Below, piece after piece: positions 11,114 through 21,396 of a stretch of DNA of 64,000 nucleotides. Origin of the DNA: Peromyscus leucopus (Eukaryota > Chordata > Mammalia > Rodentia > Cricetidae); NCBI RefSeq assembly GCF_004664715.2, contig NC_051068.1, positions 10,170,298 through 10,234,297 of the forward strand. Reading direction: 5' to 3'. The notes beneath the pieces were generated by a model, which worked only from the letters and a program-made list of their open reading frames with translations, was not told where the DNA came from and did not search any database. The position numbers were made by a program, and so were the translations under genes. Within the stretch, counting starts at the first letter, position 1, and each line of letters starts with the position of its first letter.

Positions 11114-12420
11114 AAGTTGAATCTCAAAATAGTATTGATTTTCATTTCCCTGATGACTAAGGATGTTGAATTTCTTAAAATGCTTCTCAGCCATTTGAGA
11201 TTCTTCTATTTAGATCTGCATCCCATTTTAAATTGGGTTATTTATTTTCTTGGTGTCTTACTTTTTGAGTTCTTCATATATTTTAGATATTAGCCCTCTA
11301 TTGGATCAGTTTCATAAGTCCAGGCCCTTCTAGACTTTAGACTCTTCATTGGGAAGTCAGGTGTAATTCTAAAAGTTCTGCCTTTATCTGTTACTTGGTC
11401 TTTTTCCCTTGAAGCTTTTAATGGTCTTCCTTTGATCTGTACATTTAGTGTTTTGATTATTATGCAGTTTGGGGACTTTCTTTTCTGGTGTTACGTATGC
11501 TTCATGTTTTATTATAGGCATCTCCTTCTAAAGTTAGGAAAATTTTCTTCTATGATTTTGATGAAAATGTTTTCTGGGCCTTTGACCTGTGTTTTTTCTT
11601 CTTCCTCTATCCCTATTATTCTTAGATTTGATATTTTCACGGTGTCCCAGATTTCCTGGATGTTTTGTGCCAGGAGTTTTTTAAATTTAACATTTTCTTT
11701 GACTGAGGGATCTATTTCTTCTATGGTGCCTTCCATGCCTGAGGTTCTGTCTTCCATCTCCTATATTCTTTGGTGAAGCTTGCTTCTGAGATTCCTGTTC
11801 GAGTTCCTAAATGTTTCATCTCCAGATTTTCCTCTGTTTGCATTTTCTTTATCGATTCTATTTCCACTTTCAAGTCTTGCACGGTTGTATTCATTTTCTC
11901 TTGCTGTTTGTGTTTTCACAGATTTCTTTAAGGAGTTTCTTCATTTCCCCTCTAAGGACCTCTACCACATTCATAAAGGCTGTTTTAAGGTCTTTGTCTC
12001 AGGCTTTAGCTATGTTGGAATACTCAAGACCTACTGTGGTAGGGTTGCTGAGCTCTAGTTGGGACATACTGTCTTGGCTGTTGTATTTTTACACTGGTGT
12101 CTAGTTACCTCGGTTTGCAACTGTTTAATTCTAGGTGCTGATATCTGCTCTTGTCTTTGTTAGGTGGGTATTCTGTTGCCCTCTCTGGTTCCTATAAGGG
12201 TGTGGTGGCTTTCTGTTGCAGGGTAAGGGATTCTGCGAGGTGTGGCCACGGGGGATTCTGGTAAAATGTGTTTTTAGGTATTGGGAGCTGACTCTTAGGA
12301 GTAGGGATGTGCTGGGGAGATACTGAGGGGTGCACAGGAAAGGGAACGCAGGCTTTTCCACAAGGATCTGCTTAGTCCCCTGGCAGTGGGGACAGAGAAG
12401 GAGGGGATGCCACAACAGGT

Positions 12421-13554
12421 AGTCTGTTATAGAGCTGGGGGTGAGGCTTGGATTTGAAGGAGAGGAAAGAGAGCTGAAGATCTACAGTTAGCCAGTTAGC
12501 CTACCTGATTCTCTGGCCAGAGGGCCAAGCTTTATAAAACAGCTTAAGGGACCCTTTTCACTCCTTTCTTCAATGTGGAGGCATATGTAGCAATAATATT
12601 CAATTGATGACATTGCAGTCTTTACTCAACCCCAAATCTTCTGGTACTACCTGAGCTGTGAACAACAAATTTCTGTTTTTTATAAATTACCCAGTCTAAG
12701 GTATTTTTTTATAACATTAAGAATAGACTAAAATAGCATATCATGCCCAAGTATGTTCTTAGGTCATGTTTCTTACTTAACTGAGTGAATGACATTCCAA
12801 TTTATGTCACTGCTCTTTTCATTGTGAAGCAGTCTGTTTTATGTTGGTAACTTTTGTGCACTATAGAAAATGAAACTGGGATCTGTAAAATGAAGAACCA
12901 TACCTTGGACTTCTGTGGTTTCAACAAGACAGTACCTACCAGCCAGTTGGTCTTCCTCTGGTCTTGCTGTCTTTTGAGTTGCTGTTCAATGATTCAAGTT
13001 GACTAACTATTGTTGATTTTATTGATATCTTGTGCCATATTCTAAGCATTGCATCTTAACTATCTAGATATGTTGCCAATAACTGTCAGGAGGCATTTTT
13101 GTGTTTCTGTATATGTGACTTCATTCTATGTGCAACTAAGTCCTGAACATCCTCTCCACCATTTACCCCTTTGAACTCTGTTTCTGACACTGCTGATTAG
13201 ATAGGCTGTACTGTTGAAAATAATCTTTGGGCAATATGAAAACTGGGTGATTCATACAGGCTGAATCTGGCCTGGATGAGGTGATGGAGTCCTTGATTCA
13301 AGAACAGAAGGGTTCTAATTTGTCTTCCAAGAAAATCCCATGTAAAGAAAAAGCTTGTTCATCAAGAATAGCCTTCTATGACTAAAGGTTTCATGGACTA
13401 TTTAACAAGGTAATACTAAAACTTAAATACTTTGGAATGTCACATCAAAAACCAAAGGAAATTAGTTGGATTGGTATAATACATAGTCCTAAGTAAAAAT
13501 GTTACTCACCAATAGTTTAATTCTATTTCTAAGTTAAGTTAGTATTAACTTTGA
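12421..13554. other. Intergenic DNA with an old MaLR-like piece
   Basis: At about 12655-12740 'TTTATAAATTACCCAGTC' marks the 3' end of an ancient MST/MLT-type LTR. The remainder is unique, and no gene is seen. Confidence 0.45.
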
Positions 13555-13668
13555 GAATACATATACATATATATATGGATATATATACACATACATAATA
13601 TATACACATACACATACATACATATATACACATACATACATATATACACACATATATATATGTACACA
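13555..13668 (+). repeat. AT/AC dinucleotide-rich microsatellite
   Basis: Mixed (TA)n, (CA)n and TACATA units over about 110 bases. Confidence 0.95.
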
Positions 13669-13675
13669 TGGATGA

Positions 13676-13816
13676 CAGTTGAGACAGAGTTTCTCTGTGT
13701 AGCTCTGTCTGTCACAGAACTCATTCTGTGACCAGGCTGGCCTCAAACTCAGAGATCCACCTGCCTCTGCCTCCCAAGTGCTGGGATTCAAGGTGTGTGC
13801 CACCTCACCTGGCATG
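13676..13816 (-). repeat. B1 SINE
   Basis: Minus-strand B1 ('CCACCTGCCTCTGCCTCCCA', 'AGTGCTGGGATTCAAGG'). It abuts the microsatellite, which probably grew from or beside its A-rich tail. Confidence 0.9.
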
Positions 13817-13870
13817 ACATTTATATTCTTAAACATATAAATGAAACCACAATTAGCACAGTTAAAAATT

Positions 13871-14060
13871 CATTTTTTTACATTGTATTTATTTTGGCCG
13901 TGTGCCTGTGAGCCATAGCACACATATGGAGATCAGGGGACAACCACCAGGCATTGGTTCTCTCTGTCTACCATGTGGGTTATGGGTCCTGGGGATGAAG
14001 CTAAGGTCATTCTTCTTGACATCTGGTGCCATTACCTGCTGAGTCATCTCTCTGGCCCTG
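13871..14060 (-). repeat. B3-class SINE, diverged
   Basis: Ends 'CTGCTGAGTCATCTCTCTGG', the complement of the B2/B3 head, with 'CACCATGTGGGT'-like strings in the body. Confidence 0.65.
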
Positions 14061-14195
14061 GGAAAACACTTTAGACATTGGTTGGAACATTTGGTTTGTA
14101 ACAAACTGATGCTCTGTACATTCTTGGTTTACAAGACAAGTTGAGCTATTGTTCAGAAGAGAGAGCAATAGCACAAGACCTTTCCATTTATCTTC

Positions 14196-14400
14196 TGTTC
14201 TGGTTTCCTTTCTACTGCTGTGATAAACACTATGACCAAGGCAACCTGGGGAGGAATTATTTCATTTTTCAATTTATAGTCCATCATGGAGAGAAGTCAG
14301 GGCAGACATCCACAGTATGGAGAAGCTCAGTTTCCAGAGTACTGAAGAGGAACAGCATGCTGCTGCCTCAGATTTCCTATGGGCCTTTTAGGAGTAGAAT
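14196..14400 (+). mobile_element. LTR fragment, MaLR/ERVL-like (tentative)
   Basis: Starts TGTTCTGGTTTCC and carries 'CTGCTGTGATAAACACTATG', 'TAGTCCATCATGGAGAG' and 'AAGTCAGGGCAG'. The right end is unclear. Confidence 0.5.
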
Positions 14401-15475
14401 GGACATCCTATTGTTGAAGCGTTGCACGCTGAAGCCTATTTGCTCTGCCACAGAAATGGAGCAGGCATTGGAGGCCCAGCAGCAGGAATACACACAATCT
14501 AGTTAGCGTCAACAGGGAAAAAGGCCAAGGGTTAGAGCTCAGAGAGGTTACTGCTGAGAGAAAACATGGGGTAAATCAGGAAGGACAGTGGTAACTCCTG
14601 TAAAGGGAATGCAACGAGCCTGTGTGTTTGAGACCACCGCAGGAGCACTTTCGATGCATTCTCTGTAGACTTAAGCCGGTCAGTGAAGACAATAGACTTC
14701 GCCATGCAAGGTCCACCTTACCATTATGGTTGGCATGTTGCTTTAGGGAATGGTGCTTCTCATGGTCTGTGTAGGTTGGCTCACAAGTGTGACGGTTGTG
14801 ACAACTACTTTCTGGAAAGCAGTGTCTCCTGTCACTGCTCAGGAGGGCTGGGCACAGCAAGGGTGCGCAGTGGAGCAGAGCTGGACAATGCATTTACTAC
14901 AGATAGTTTAGACCCTTTCCGATTCCAGGACACTTTCACTTTCGGTCCTTTACGACTAGTAATATTTAGAAGATTCCTTAGGTGATGGGGAAGAGCTAAG
15001 AGTTTGCAATCCCAGTCCTCAGGGTGAAGAGCTAGGGGATCCCATGGCAAGCTTGACATCTACACTACCCACATTGGCAAGCTCTGGATCCTACTGAAAG
15101 GCTCAGCCTCAGTGAATAAGGTGGATGGCATCAAGGAAAACTCCCAGCGTCAACCTTGGGGTCCACACACATGCTTGCACAAGTGCACATGAACACACAT
15201 GTACACACACAATCAAACATACTATGTGCATGAATATCACAATACATATCCAAGCAAAAATATACTTAAAAATCATTCTTGTTTTTCTGAAGTCAGGTCA
15301 CTGGCAGCTGTTTTAAAGGCCACAGTGAAAAGCTTGCAAATCTTAAAGTGAACTAATACAAAATGAAAATGCCATCTTAGATCGCTAGTATGTGAACTCA
15401 CATTTTATTTATTTTGTTTATTCCAAACAGGGGTTCAACCAAACTTTAATTCCTCATTTAAGAATGCCATTGTTG
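14401..15475. other. Intergenic DNA, with a composite SINE remnant
   Basis: About 14983-15250 resembles a plus-strand composite tRNA/B1-like SINE with a CA-rich tail (15165-15245). The rest is unique. Short frames here lack any recognised domain. Confidence 0.4.
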
Positions 15476-15659
15476 GGGCTGGAGAGATGGCTCAGAGGTT
15501 AAGAGCACTGACTGCTCTTCCAAAGGTCCTGAGTTGAATTCCCAGCAACCACATGGCTCACAGCCATCTGTAATGAGATCTGGTGCCCTCTTCTGGCCTG
15601 CAATCATACATGCTGGATACATAATAAATAAATAAATCTTTAAAAAAAATAAAAAAAGA
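15476..15659 (+). repeat. B2 SINE with target-site duplication
   Basis: Intact GGGGCTGGAGAGATGGCTCA head, then 'CAGCAACCACATGG' and AATAAATAAATAAATCTTT with an A-rich tail. AAGAATGCCATTGT before it is matched by AAGAATACCATTGT after it. Confidence 0.95.
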
Positions 15660-15848
15660 ATACCATTGTAAAACACATTTTTTAAAAGTAAAGTTGGAAA
15701 AAGCATTTGCTACAATTTCCCGAGATAGTCTGCAAAGTCTAAACAAGCATTAAATCAAGAAATGGAACAGATGACAATTTTGCATTATTAAATATCTTTT
15801 CTGTCATCACCTCACCAACATTATATAATGAGAGATGCTACAATTTTC

Positions 15849-16600
15849 TTTCTTTTTTTCCCCCAACATAATATTTTTGTTGAATATTTGGGAATTTCAT
15901 ACAATGATTCCCGATCACACTCATTTCCCATTCCTCCCAGGTCCATCCCCCATTTTTGCCTCCCCCCCAAAAAGAAAAAAATACATTGAGTCCAATTTAT
16001 GTTGCCTATATACTCACTGGAGCATGGTCAGGCTCTCAATGGCCAGGCCAGGCCCTGAAGGATAACTGAGTCCTCCCCTGACCCCACCCCCCACAACACA
16101 TCAGAGGTCATCAACTGTGAAGAGCTACACTTCAGCATCTTTTTCATAGTTTTGGGGGACTCTCTTCAGTGGCTTCTTGCCTGGACAGTTTCTTTCTTTT
16201 TTTTTTTTTAATTTTTTTTTTTTTTGTGTGTGTGTGTGTGTGTGTTGGGGGAGGTTACCACAGAAGCCTTCGATGTCTCATTCTCAATGATGAGTCTGCA
16301 GTCATTGACACCACTGCAAAAGATGCTTTTCTGCCTATAACGACCAGCAGCAGCCTGGGTCATGGACTTCCCACATCGTTTCAGTGGCAGCACAGATCTA
16401 GGTCATCCACATGGCCTCCAGGGACAGCTCCCTGGTGGCAGCATGGACCACGGACATCAATATGACTCTTGGTGGCAACATGGACCATGGACACCAGCAT
16501 GGCCTCTCTCTGGTGGGAGCACAGACCATGGACACCAGCATGGCCTTTGGCATGGACCGTGGAGATTTTTGAAGGGGGTTTAATCTAGAAAATGAACCAT
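15849..16600 (-). mobile_element. Interspersed repeat, LINE-1 or LTR derived, minus strand
   Basis: 'ATACTCACTGGAGCATGGTC', 'GTGAAGAGCTACACTTCAGC' and repeated 'CATGGACCACGGACATCA' strings recur in rodent dispersed repeats. The exact family is not certain. It includes poly-T and (TG)n at 16195-16242. Its two-strand frames are repeat-derived. Confidence 0.5.
16432..16565 (+). repeat. Degenerate minisatellite, about 30-40 bp units
   Basis: Three to four loose copies of a 'GGTGGCAGCATGGACCACGG' type unit followed by 'ACATCAATATGACTCTT' or variants. It is part of the dispersed repeat around it. Confidence 0.6.
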
Positions 16601-16884
16601 TCTTCACCTTAGCTATTTTCATGTTGCTTAGAGCCAGGGTGATCAGGCAGCTGGGCAGCACATTCCGGGGCAGAGTCTGCCTGAGCTGGGTGGCTGCCCA
16701 CCACCCTGCTGGCCCCACTCAGCAACGGTGCTCTCTCATCCACTAGAGCCATCCTCCCACACCCGTTGTCCTAGACAGTTACACCTCTCTTGAGAGTGAG
16801 CCGCTCCATTCAATCCTCATTTCCACCTCTCATTTGCACATTTATCCCTCGAAACGGCATTGCCAACTGCAGTGTGTCACAGTA

Positions 16885-16980
16885 CACACAGACATAGACA
16901 CACACACAGACACACAGACACAGACACAGACACAGACACAGACACAGACACAGACACACACACACACACACACACACACT
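16885..16980 (+). repeat. (CAGACA)n/(CA)n microsatellite
   Basis: A hexanucleotide CAGACA array runs into pure CA. Confidence 0.97.
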
Positions 16981-18084
16981 TTATTTACTCCCCAGCTTTC
17001 TGTTAGACAGCCTTCTTTGCTCACAAAAGCGGGGAACCTGGAGCACACTGCACAGCCTGCAGGCAGCTCAGTATGTTGGAGAGTGTCCTTTGCATGTACG
17101 CAGTTGGTCTAAACCTCTTGCAGTCAGCTCAGCTGGTTTCTGCTTCTCCCAGGCAGTTGCTCTGGTCTCAGGATCTTCTTTGCATCTTGGCTTGTCTGAG
17201 AAGCTTTGCAGCTTTTATGTGTACTCTGTCAGAGAGGGGCTAGTGAATCTGATCGGTTTCAGGGACTTCCTGAAGCTGTATTGAGTTGTTTACCTTCCCG
17301 TTTAAGGAGCTTCCCTGCAGGATGGAATGGTTTGATTCCTGGGAAACGATTACACAGCAGCGTTAGACCTGTTTCCTGTGCTTTGCTCTTTCGTCATGCA
17401 GCTGCTCTGAGTTCAAGTGGTTTGGGTAGTGCTCCAGGGTAGGCACAAACTCAGCCTTGCCCAGTCATTATGTCTTTTTTCCTCTCCAAGATGCTAGGCT
17501 ATAATGATGTGCACAGACTTGAATCATTCCAGTGAGATGTATACTCATCTGCATTGGCTGCTGGCGTGTTGACTAGTGGGATTCAAGCCTGCACTGGCTT
17601 ACCATCCAATACAGAATCAAGGGTGGAGTCAGAAAGGGGGAAGTGAGATTTGCTGATGTCACCACTTGAGCCAGCCACACCTAGGCCCTTGCCTCGGTGC
17701 TTCTCATCTGAGCTGCCTTTCTTTCAGTGGTGGCTGAGCGTGTTCTGATGATGACCATTCTTCTGTGCTCATCAACCCGCTTAGTCTTCTGAAGCAGTCC
17801 TTTCCTTTTTCTCTTTATTTGGCAATTTTTTTTTCATTTGAAATCCAGTTCAAGGCCTAATTCCTAGGTAAAGCCCTCTACTGCCTCTGCCTCAATCTGG
17901 AAACAATAATTTGTACCAATCATACCGTAGTGTAGTGTGATGTCAATGTACTTGTGAATCTGAGACAGATACTTCTCAATACAAACCAATCTCCTTTCTC
18001 CCTTTTCTCTCTCACAGTAGAGCTTCTATGTTGTTCAGAGGGATAATATGTCAGTTCTATTTATAAATAAATAAATTGCATTTA
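16981..18084. other. Intergenic DNA, no gene seen
   Basis: Unique-looking sequence. Frames here are short and without domain features. Confidence 0.4.
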
Positions 18085-18266
18085 TTTATCATGTATGTGT
18101 ATACCTGCATGCATGTATACACATCTATCTGTGTGTATACCATGGCTATCAAAGAACAACTTGTAGGAGTCACTTTTATCCTTCCACCACATGGAACCTG
18201 GAGACTAGTATCAGCTCATCAAGATCGGCAGTTAGTGCATTTACCAGGTGACCCATCTTGTTGACC
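18085..18266 (-). repeat. B3-class SINE, diverged
   Basis: 'CTTGTAGGAGTCACTTTTAT', 'CTTCCACCACATGGAACC' and a degraded head complement at the right end. Confidence 0.55.
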
Positions 18267-18340
18267 CAGTTTATCCATTCTGTATGGTCAGGAGAACAAT
18301 GGATGATAGCAATCAGTGTTTTGTTGTTTTGTTTTGTTTT

Positions 18341-18537
18341 TAAAGATTTGTTTTAATTTAATTTACATGTATGGGTGTTTTTAGCTGCATGAGTGTCTGT
18401 GCACTGTATGGTGCCCTTGGATCCCCTGGGACTCGAGTTATAGATAGTTAACAGATATGTTAGGCTGGGATTTGAACTCAGGTATTTCAGAAGAGCAGCC
18501 AGTGCTCTTAACAACTGAAATCTCTCTCCAGGCTCCA
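18341..18537 (-). repeat. B3 SINE
   Basis: Contains 'GGATTTGAACTCAGG', 'AGAGCAGCCAGTGCTCTTAA' and the head complement 'CTCTCTCCAGGCTCC'. Confidence 0.82.
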
Positions 18538-19071
18538 TAATTTCAGTCTTGAATGAGTGAGGTTATTGAGTGCACAACAAGCAAAGGTATAATAAATAGC
18601 AAGTACAGGATAGATAAATATCAAATCAGGCACTAAAAACACCCAGCAGAGATGACTGGAGCAGCCCAACTGAGAGAGCCAACAAAAGGAGACGTCAAAC
18701 TGGGGACTTACAAACATCCAGCAGAAATGAGCTGGAGAAGTTGAAGCAGTAGGACATCATGACTGAGCTTTCTCTCCATGAATGAACATCTCATGGCTGT
18801 TTTCGGTTTCCACTAGAGGCATTTTAATAGAATGGGATAGAGCACAGTTAGAAATGATCTACCTTCTAGCTATTCTCAAGGACACTGTTTTTAATGCCTT
18901 TAGCCAGCTGCTATTTTCCTTTGTCTTTATGGCAGAGTTGGGGTGGGGAGGGGGCTGGTAGCCTGTTCCAGAATAGGGAGTTTTAAAGCAAGACAAGGAA
19001 GGCCTCCTTGTTCCCAGAGTCTAACTTCAACAACCTTAAATGGTACATGATAATTTATCAATATAATCGGG
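18538..19071. other. Intergenic DNA, no gene seen
   Basis: A near-repeat is visible: 'CCCAGCAGAGATGACTGGAG' (18642) and 'CCAGCAGAAATGAGCTGGAG' (18718). Otherwise unique. Confidence 0.4.
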
Positions 19072-19429
19072 TGGTTTGAATAAGAATGGCCCCCATAGGC
19101 TCATATGTTTGAATGCTTCATCACCAAGGAGAGGTACTTTTGAATGATTAGAAGGATTAGGAGGTGGGGCCTTGATGGAGAAAGTGTGTCACTCAGGGTG
19201 GGCTCTGAGGTTTCAAAAGCCCAAGTCAGGCTCAGTCTCTCTCTCTGCCTGCAGATCAGGACACAGTTCTCAGCGACTGCTCCAGCACCGTGTGTACCAC
19301 CGTGTTGGCTGCTAATGACGATAACGGACTAAACCTATGGAAATGTAAGCAAGCTCCTAATTAAATGCTTTCTTTTATAAGAGAAGCCTTAACCAGGGTG
19401 TCTCTTCACAGCAATTGAGCAGTGACTCA
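19072..19429 (-). mobile_element. MT-type MaLR solo LTR
   Basis: Reverse complement of the 8361-8722 type: TGGTTTGAATAAGAATGGCC start, 'GATTAGAAGGATTAGGAGGT', and 'GTGTCTCTTCACAGCAATTG' near the right end. Confidence 0.75.
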
Positions 19430-19655
19430 AATAATAATGTACATTATAATATCTAGCTTAAGTACTTGCTTTCTCAAATCCTGTGCCAATTGGATGGCTG
19501 CATAGTTCTGCCCAGGAGACATAAGCCATTATCTGCTAGAGATATTGGGGAATGATTTTGTTTTCCTGACTCAGACAAGATTCTTCTTTCCTTTTCATTT
19601 TTTTCTTCCTTTTTTTTTTCCCCTGGCAAGAGCTGGGAAGCAGGAGGTGGGAGTT

Positions 19656-20348
19656 TATTGAGGGATATTTGATCACACTGTGTGAAAGGCACCTTCTGAT
19701 TGGTTTAATAAACAGCTGAATGTCCAATAGCTAGGCAGGAGAGAATAGGTGGGACTTCCGGGAAGAGAGAGGAACTGGTGAAGAATCTGAGGTGTGCAGG
19801 GGACACTAGCGAGGCACTGAGGAAATTGAGGTGAAAAGCTACAGGGCACAATGTAGATGAATAGAAACAGGTTAATTTAAGTTATAAGAGCTAGTTGGGA
19901 GAGCTGGGCGGTGGTGGTGCATGTCTTTAATCCTAGCACTCGGGAGGCAGAGGCAGGCAGATCTCTGTGAGTTCAAGGCCAGCCTGGACTACAGAATGAG
20001 TTCCAGGAAAGGAGCAAAGCTACACAGAGAAACCCTGTGTAAAAAAAAAGCCAGGCGGTGGTGGCCCATGCCTTTAATTCCAGCACTCGGGAGGCAGAGG
20101 CAGGCGGATCTCTGTGAGTTCGAGGCCGGCCTGGTCTACCAAGTGAGTTTCAGGAAAGGCGCAAAGCTACACAAAGAAACCCTGTCTCGAAAACAAAACA
20201 AAACAAAACAAAAAAACTGAAGAAAAAAAAAAGAGAACTATTTGGAAACAAGACCAAAGGCCAAGCTTTCATAATTAATAATAAGTATCCATGTCATTAT
20301 TTGGTGGCTGGTGGTCCCAAAAAAGTCTGACCAGAAGGACCTGCTGCA
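19656..20348 (+). mobile_element. Class II (ERVK-type) solo LTR with 6-bp target duplication, carrying two B1s
   Basis: GGAGTT flanks the unit at 19650-19655 and 20349-20354. The LTR starts TATTGAGGGATATTTGATC (TG changed to TA) and ends CTGCTGCA. It is split by two B1 copies at 19903-20232 and resumes at 'AACTATTTGGAAACAAG'. It is related to the minus-strand LTR at 28265-28620. Confidence 0.78.
19903..20232 (+). repeat. Two B1 SINEs head to tail
   Basis: Copy 1 is about 19903-20049 and copy 2 about 20050-20232. Both have 'TCGGGAGGCAGAGGCAGGC' and the cricetid-type GCAAAGCTACACA string. The LTR sequence is partly duplicated around the pair ('AAGAGCTAGTTGGGA' left, 'AAGAGAACTATTTGGAA' right). 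Confidence 0.92.
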
Positions 20349-20867
20349 GGAGTTAGGGGACAGGAGGCAGGAGATGGGAGGCAGGAGGTTGAGCTGCTAT
20401 CTGGAAGCCTGGTGAGGATGCTGTGGCGGCGTCACATCAAGTGATAGTGGAACATACAGATGTCATGAGGGCTAGAATGGCTTTGAATTGAGACTTGATT
20501 TTTAGGAGGAATATAAGCTTATATAGCTAGGGAATTGTAGTTCTGTTTAACAACTGTTTATGTAGCATTTACATTGTGTTAGGTATTATAAGTAACCTAG
20601 AAATAATCTAACATGTTTGAACAAAGTGTGTGGGCTGTAAATGAATACCAACATATTTTATAAAAGAGACTTGAGTATCTGCAGAATTGGTATCCTGGAG
20701 GTGGATACCAAATCATGGGCCAGTCCTCCTTGGATACTAAGAAATAGCTGTACTTCTGATGCCAAGTACACCTACTGCTTGGCACATGGCAAAAATTCAC
20801 CCCAGTACTGAAAATGAGATTCAAGCCTCAAATTTCTTTCAATCCCAAGATTTCATGACATCATCAT

Positions 20868-21228
20868 TGTAGTGGTTTGAATTGGGACCCTACAGGCCCA
20901 CAGTGAGTGGCATCATTAGGAGGTGTGGCTTATTGGAGGAGGTGTGGCTTTGTTGAAGGAACTATCTCCCTGGGCATGGGCTTTGAAGTTTCAGATGCTC
21001 AAGCCAGGCCCAGTGTGGCATTCTCTTTCCTACTGCCTGCCAATCTAGATGTAAGACCTCTCAGCTCCTTCTCCAGCACCATGTCTGCCTACATGCTGCC
21101 ATGCTTCCCACCAGGATGATGATGGGCTAAACCTCTAAAATGTAAATCAGCCCCAATTAAATGTTTTCCTTTATAAGAGTTGCTGTGGTCATGGTGTCTC
21201 TTCATGGCAATAAAACCCTAACTAAGAC

Positions 21229-21229
<1 letters not shown>
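20868..21229 (-). mobile_element. MT-type MaLR solo LTR with 5-bp target duplication
   Basis: Plus-strand start TGTAGTGGTTTGAATTGGG and end CCTAACTAAGACA. ATCAT is found at 20863-20867 and 21230-21234. The right-hand duplication opens an (ATC)n array. Confidence 0.87.

Positions 21230-21269
<40 letters not shown>
21230..21269 (+). repeat. (ATC)n microsatellite
   Basis: Thirteen ATC units directly against the MaLR LTR end. Confidence 0.97.
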
Positions 21270-21271
<2 letters not shown>

Positions 21272-21272
<1 letters not shown>

Positions 21273-21396
21273 TAGGGTATTGCTATATAGCCTAGGCCAG
21301 CCTTGAACTTGCTATGTAGCCCAGGGTCAAACTCAGGATCTTCCCTGTCTCAGCTTCCAAGTGCTGGAATTACAAACAGTAGCCTGTCTGACTCAT
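21272..21396 (-). repeat. B1/B4-like SINE fragment
   Basis: 'GCCAGCCTTGAACTTGCTAT' and 'AAGTGCTGGAATTACA' are minus-strand B1 strings, diverged. Confidence 0.7.

Larger units (their letters stand above)
6765..12420 (-). mobile_element. Old LINE-1, minus strand, split by later insertions
   Basis: About 5.6 kb of LINE-1 lies 3' end first. Segments 6765-7389, 7906-8360, 8723-9622, 10187-10300, 10651-10847 and 11114-11300 match the ORF2 3' part and 3' region in antisense (for example 'TTTGGATATATGCCCAAGAG' at 10279-10298). Segment 11420-12420 matches ORF1 and the 5' region. The minus-strand frame 11512-11757 reads NVKFKKLLAQNIQEIWDT, characteristic of LINE-1 ORF1p, but it is broken on both sides. 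Most of ORF2 is missing at about 11300-11420. The element is dead. Confidence 0.8.

Noticed and set aside
11512..11757. 81-codon minus-strand frame as a possible host gene
   Set aside because: It is a broken piece of LINE-1 ORF1p inside a dead LINE-1.
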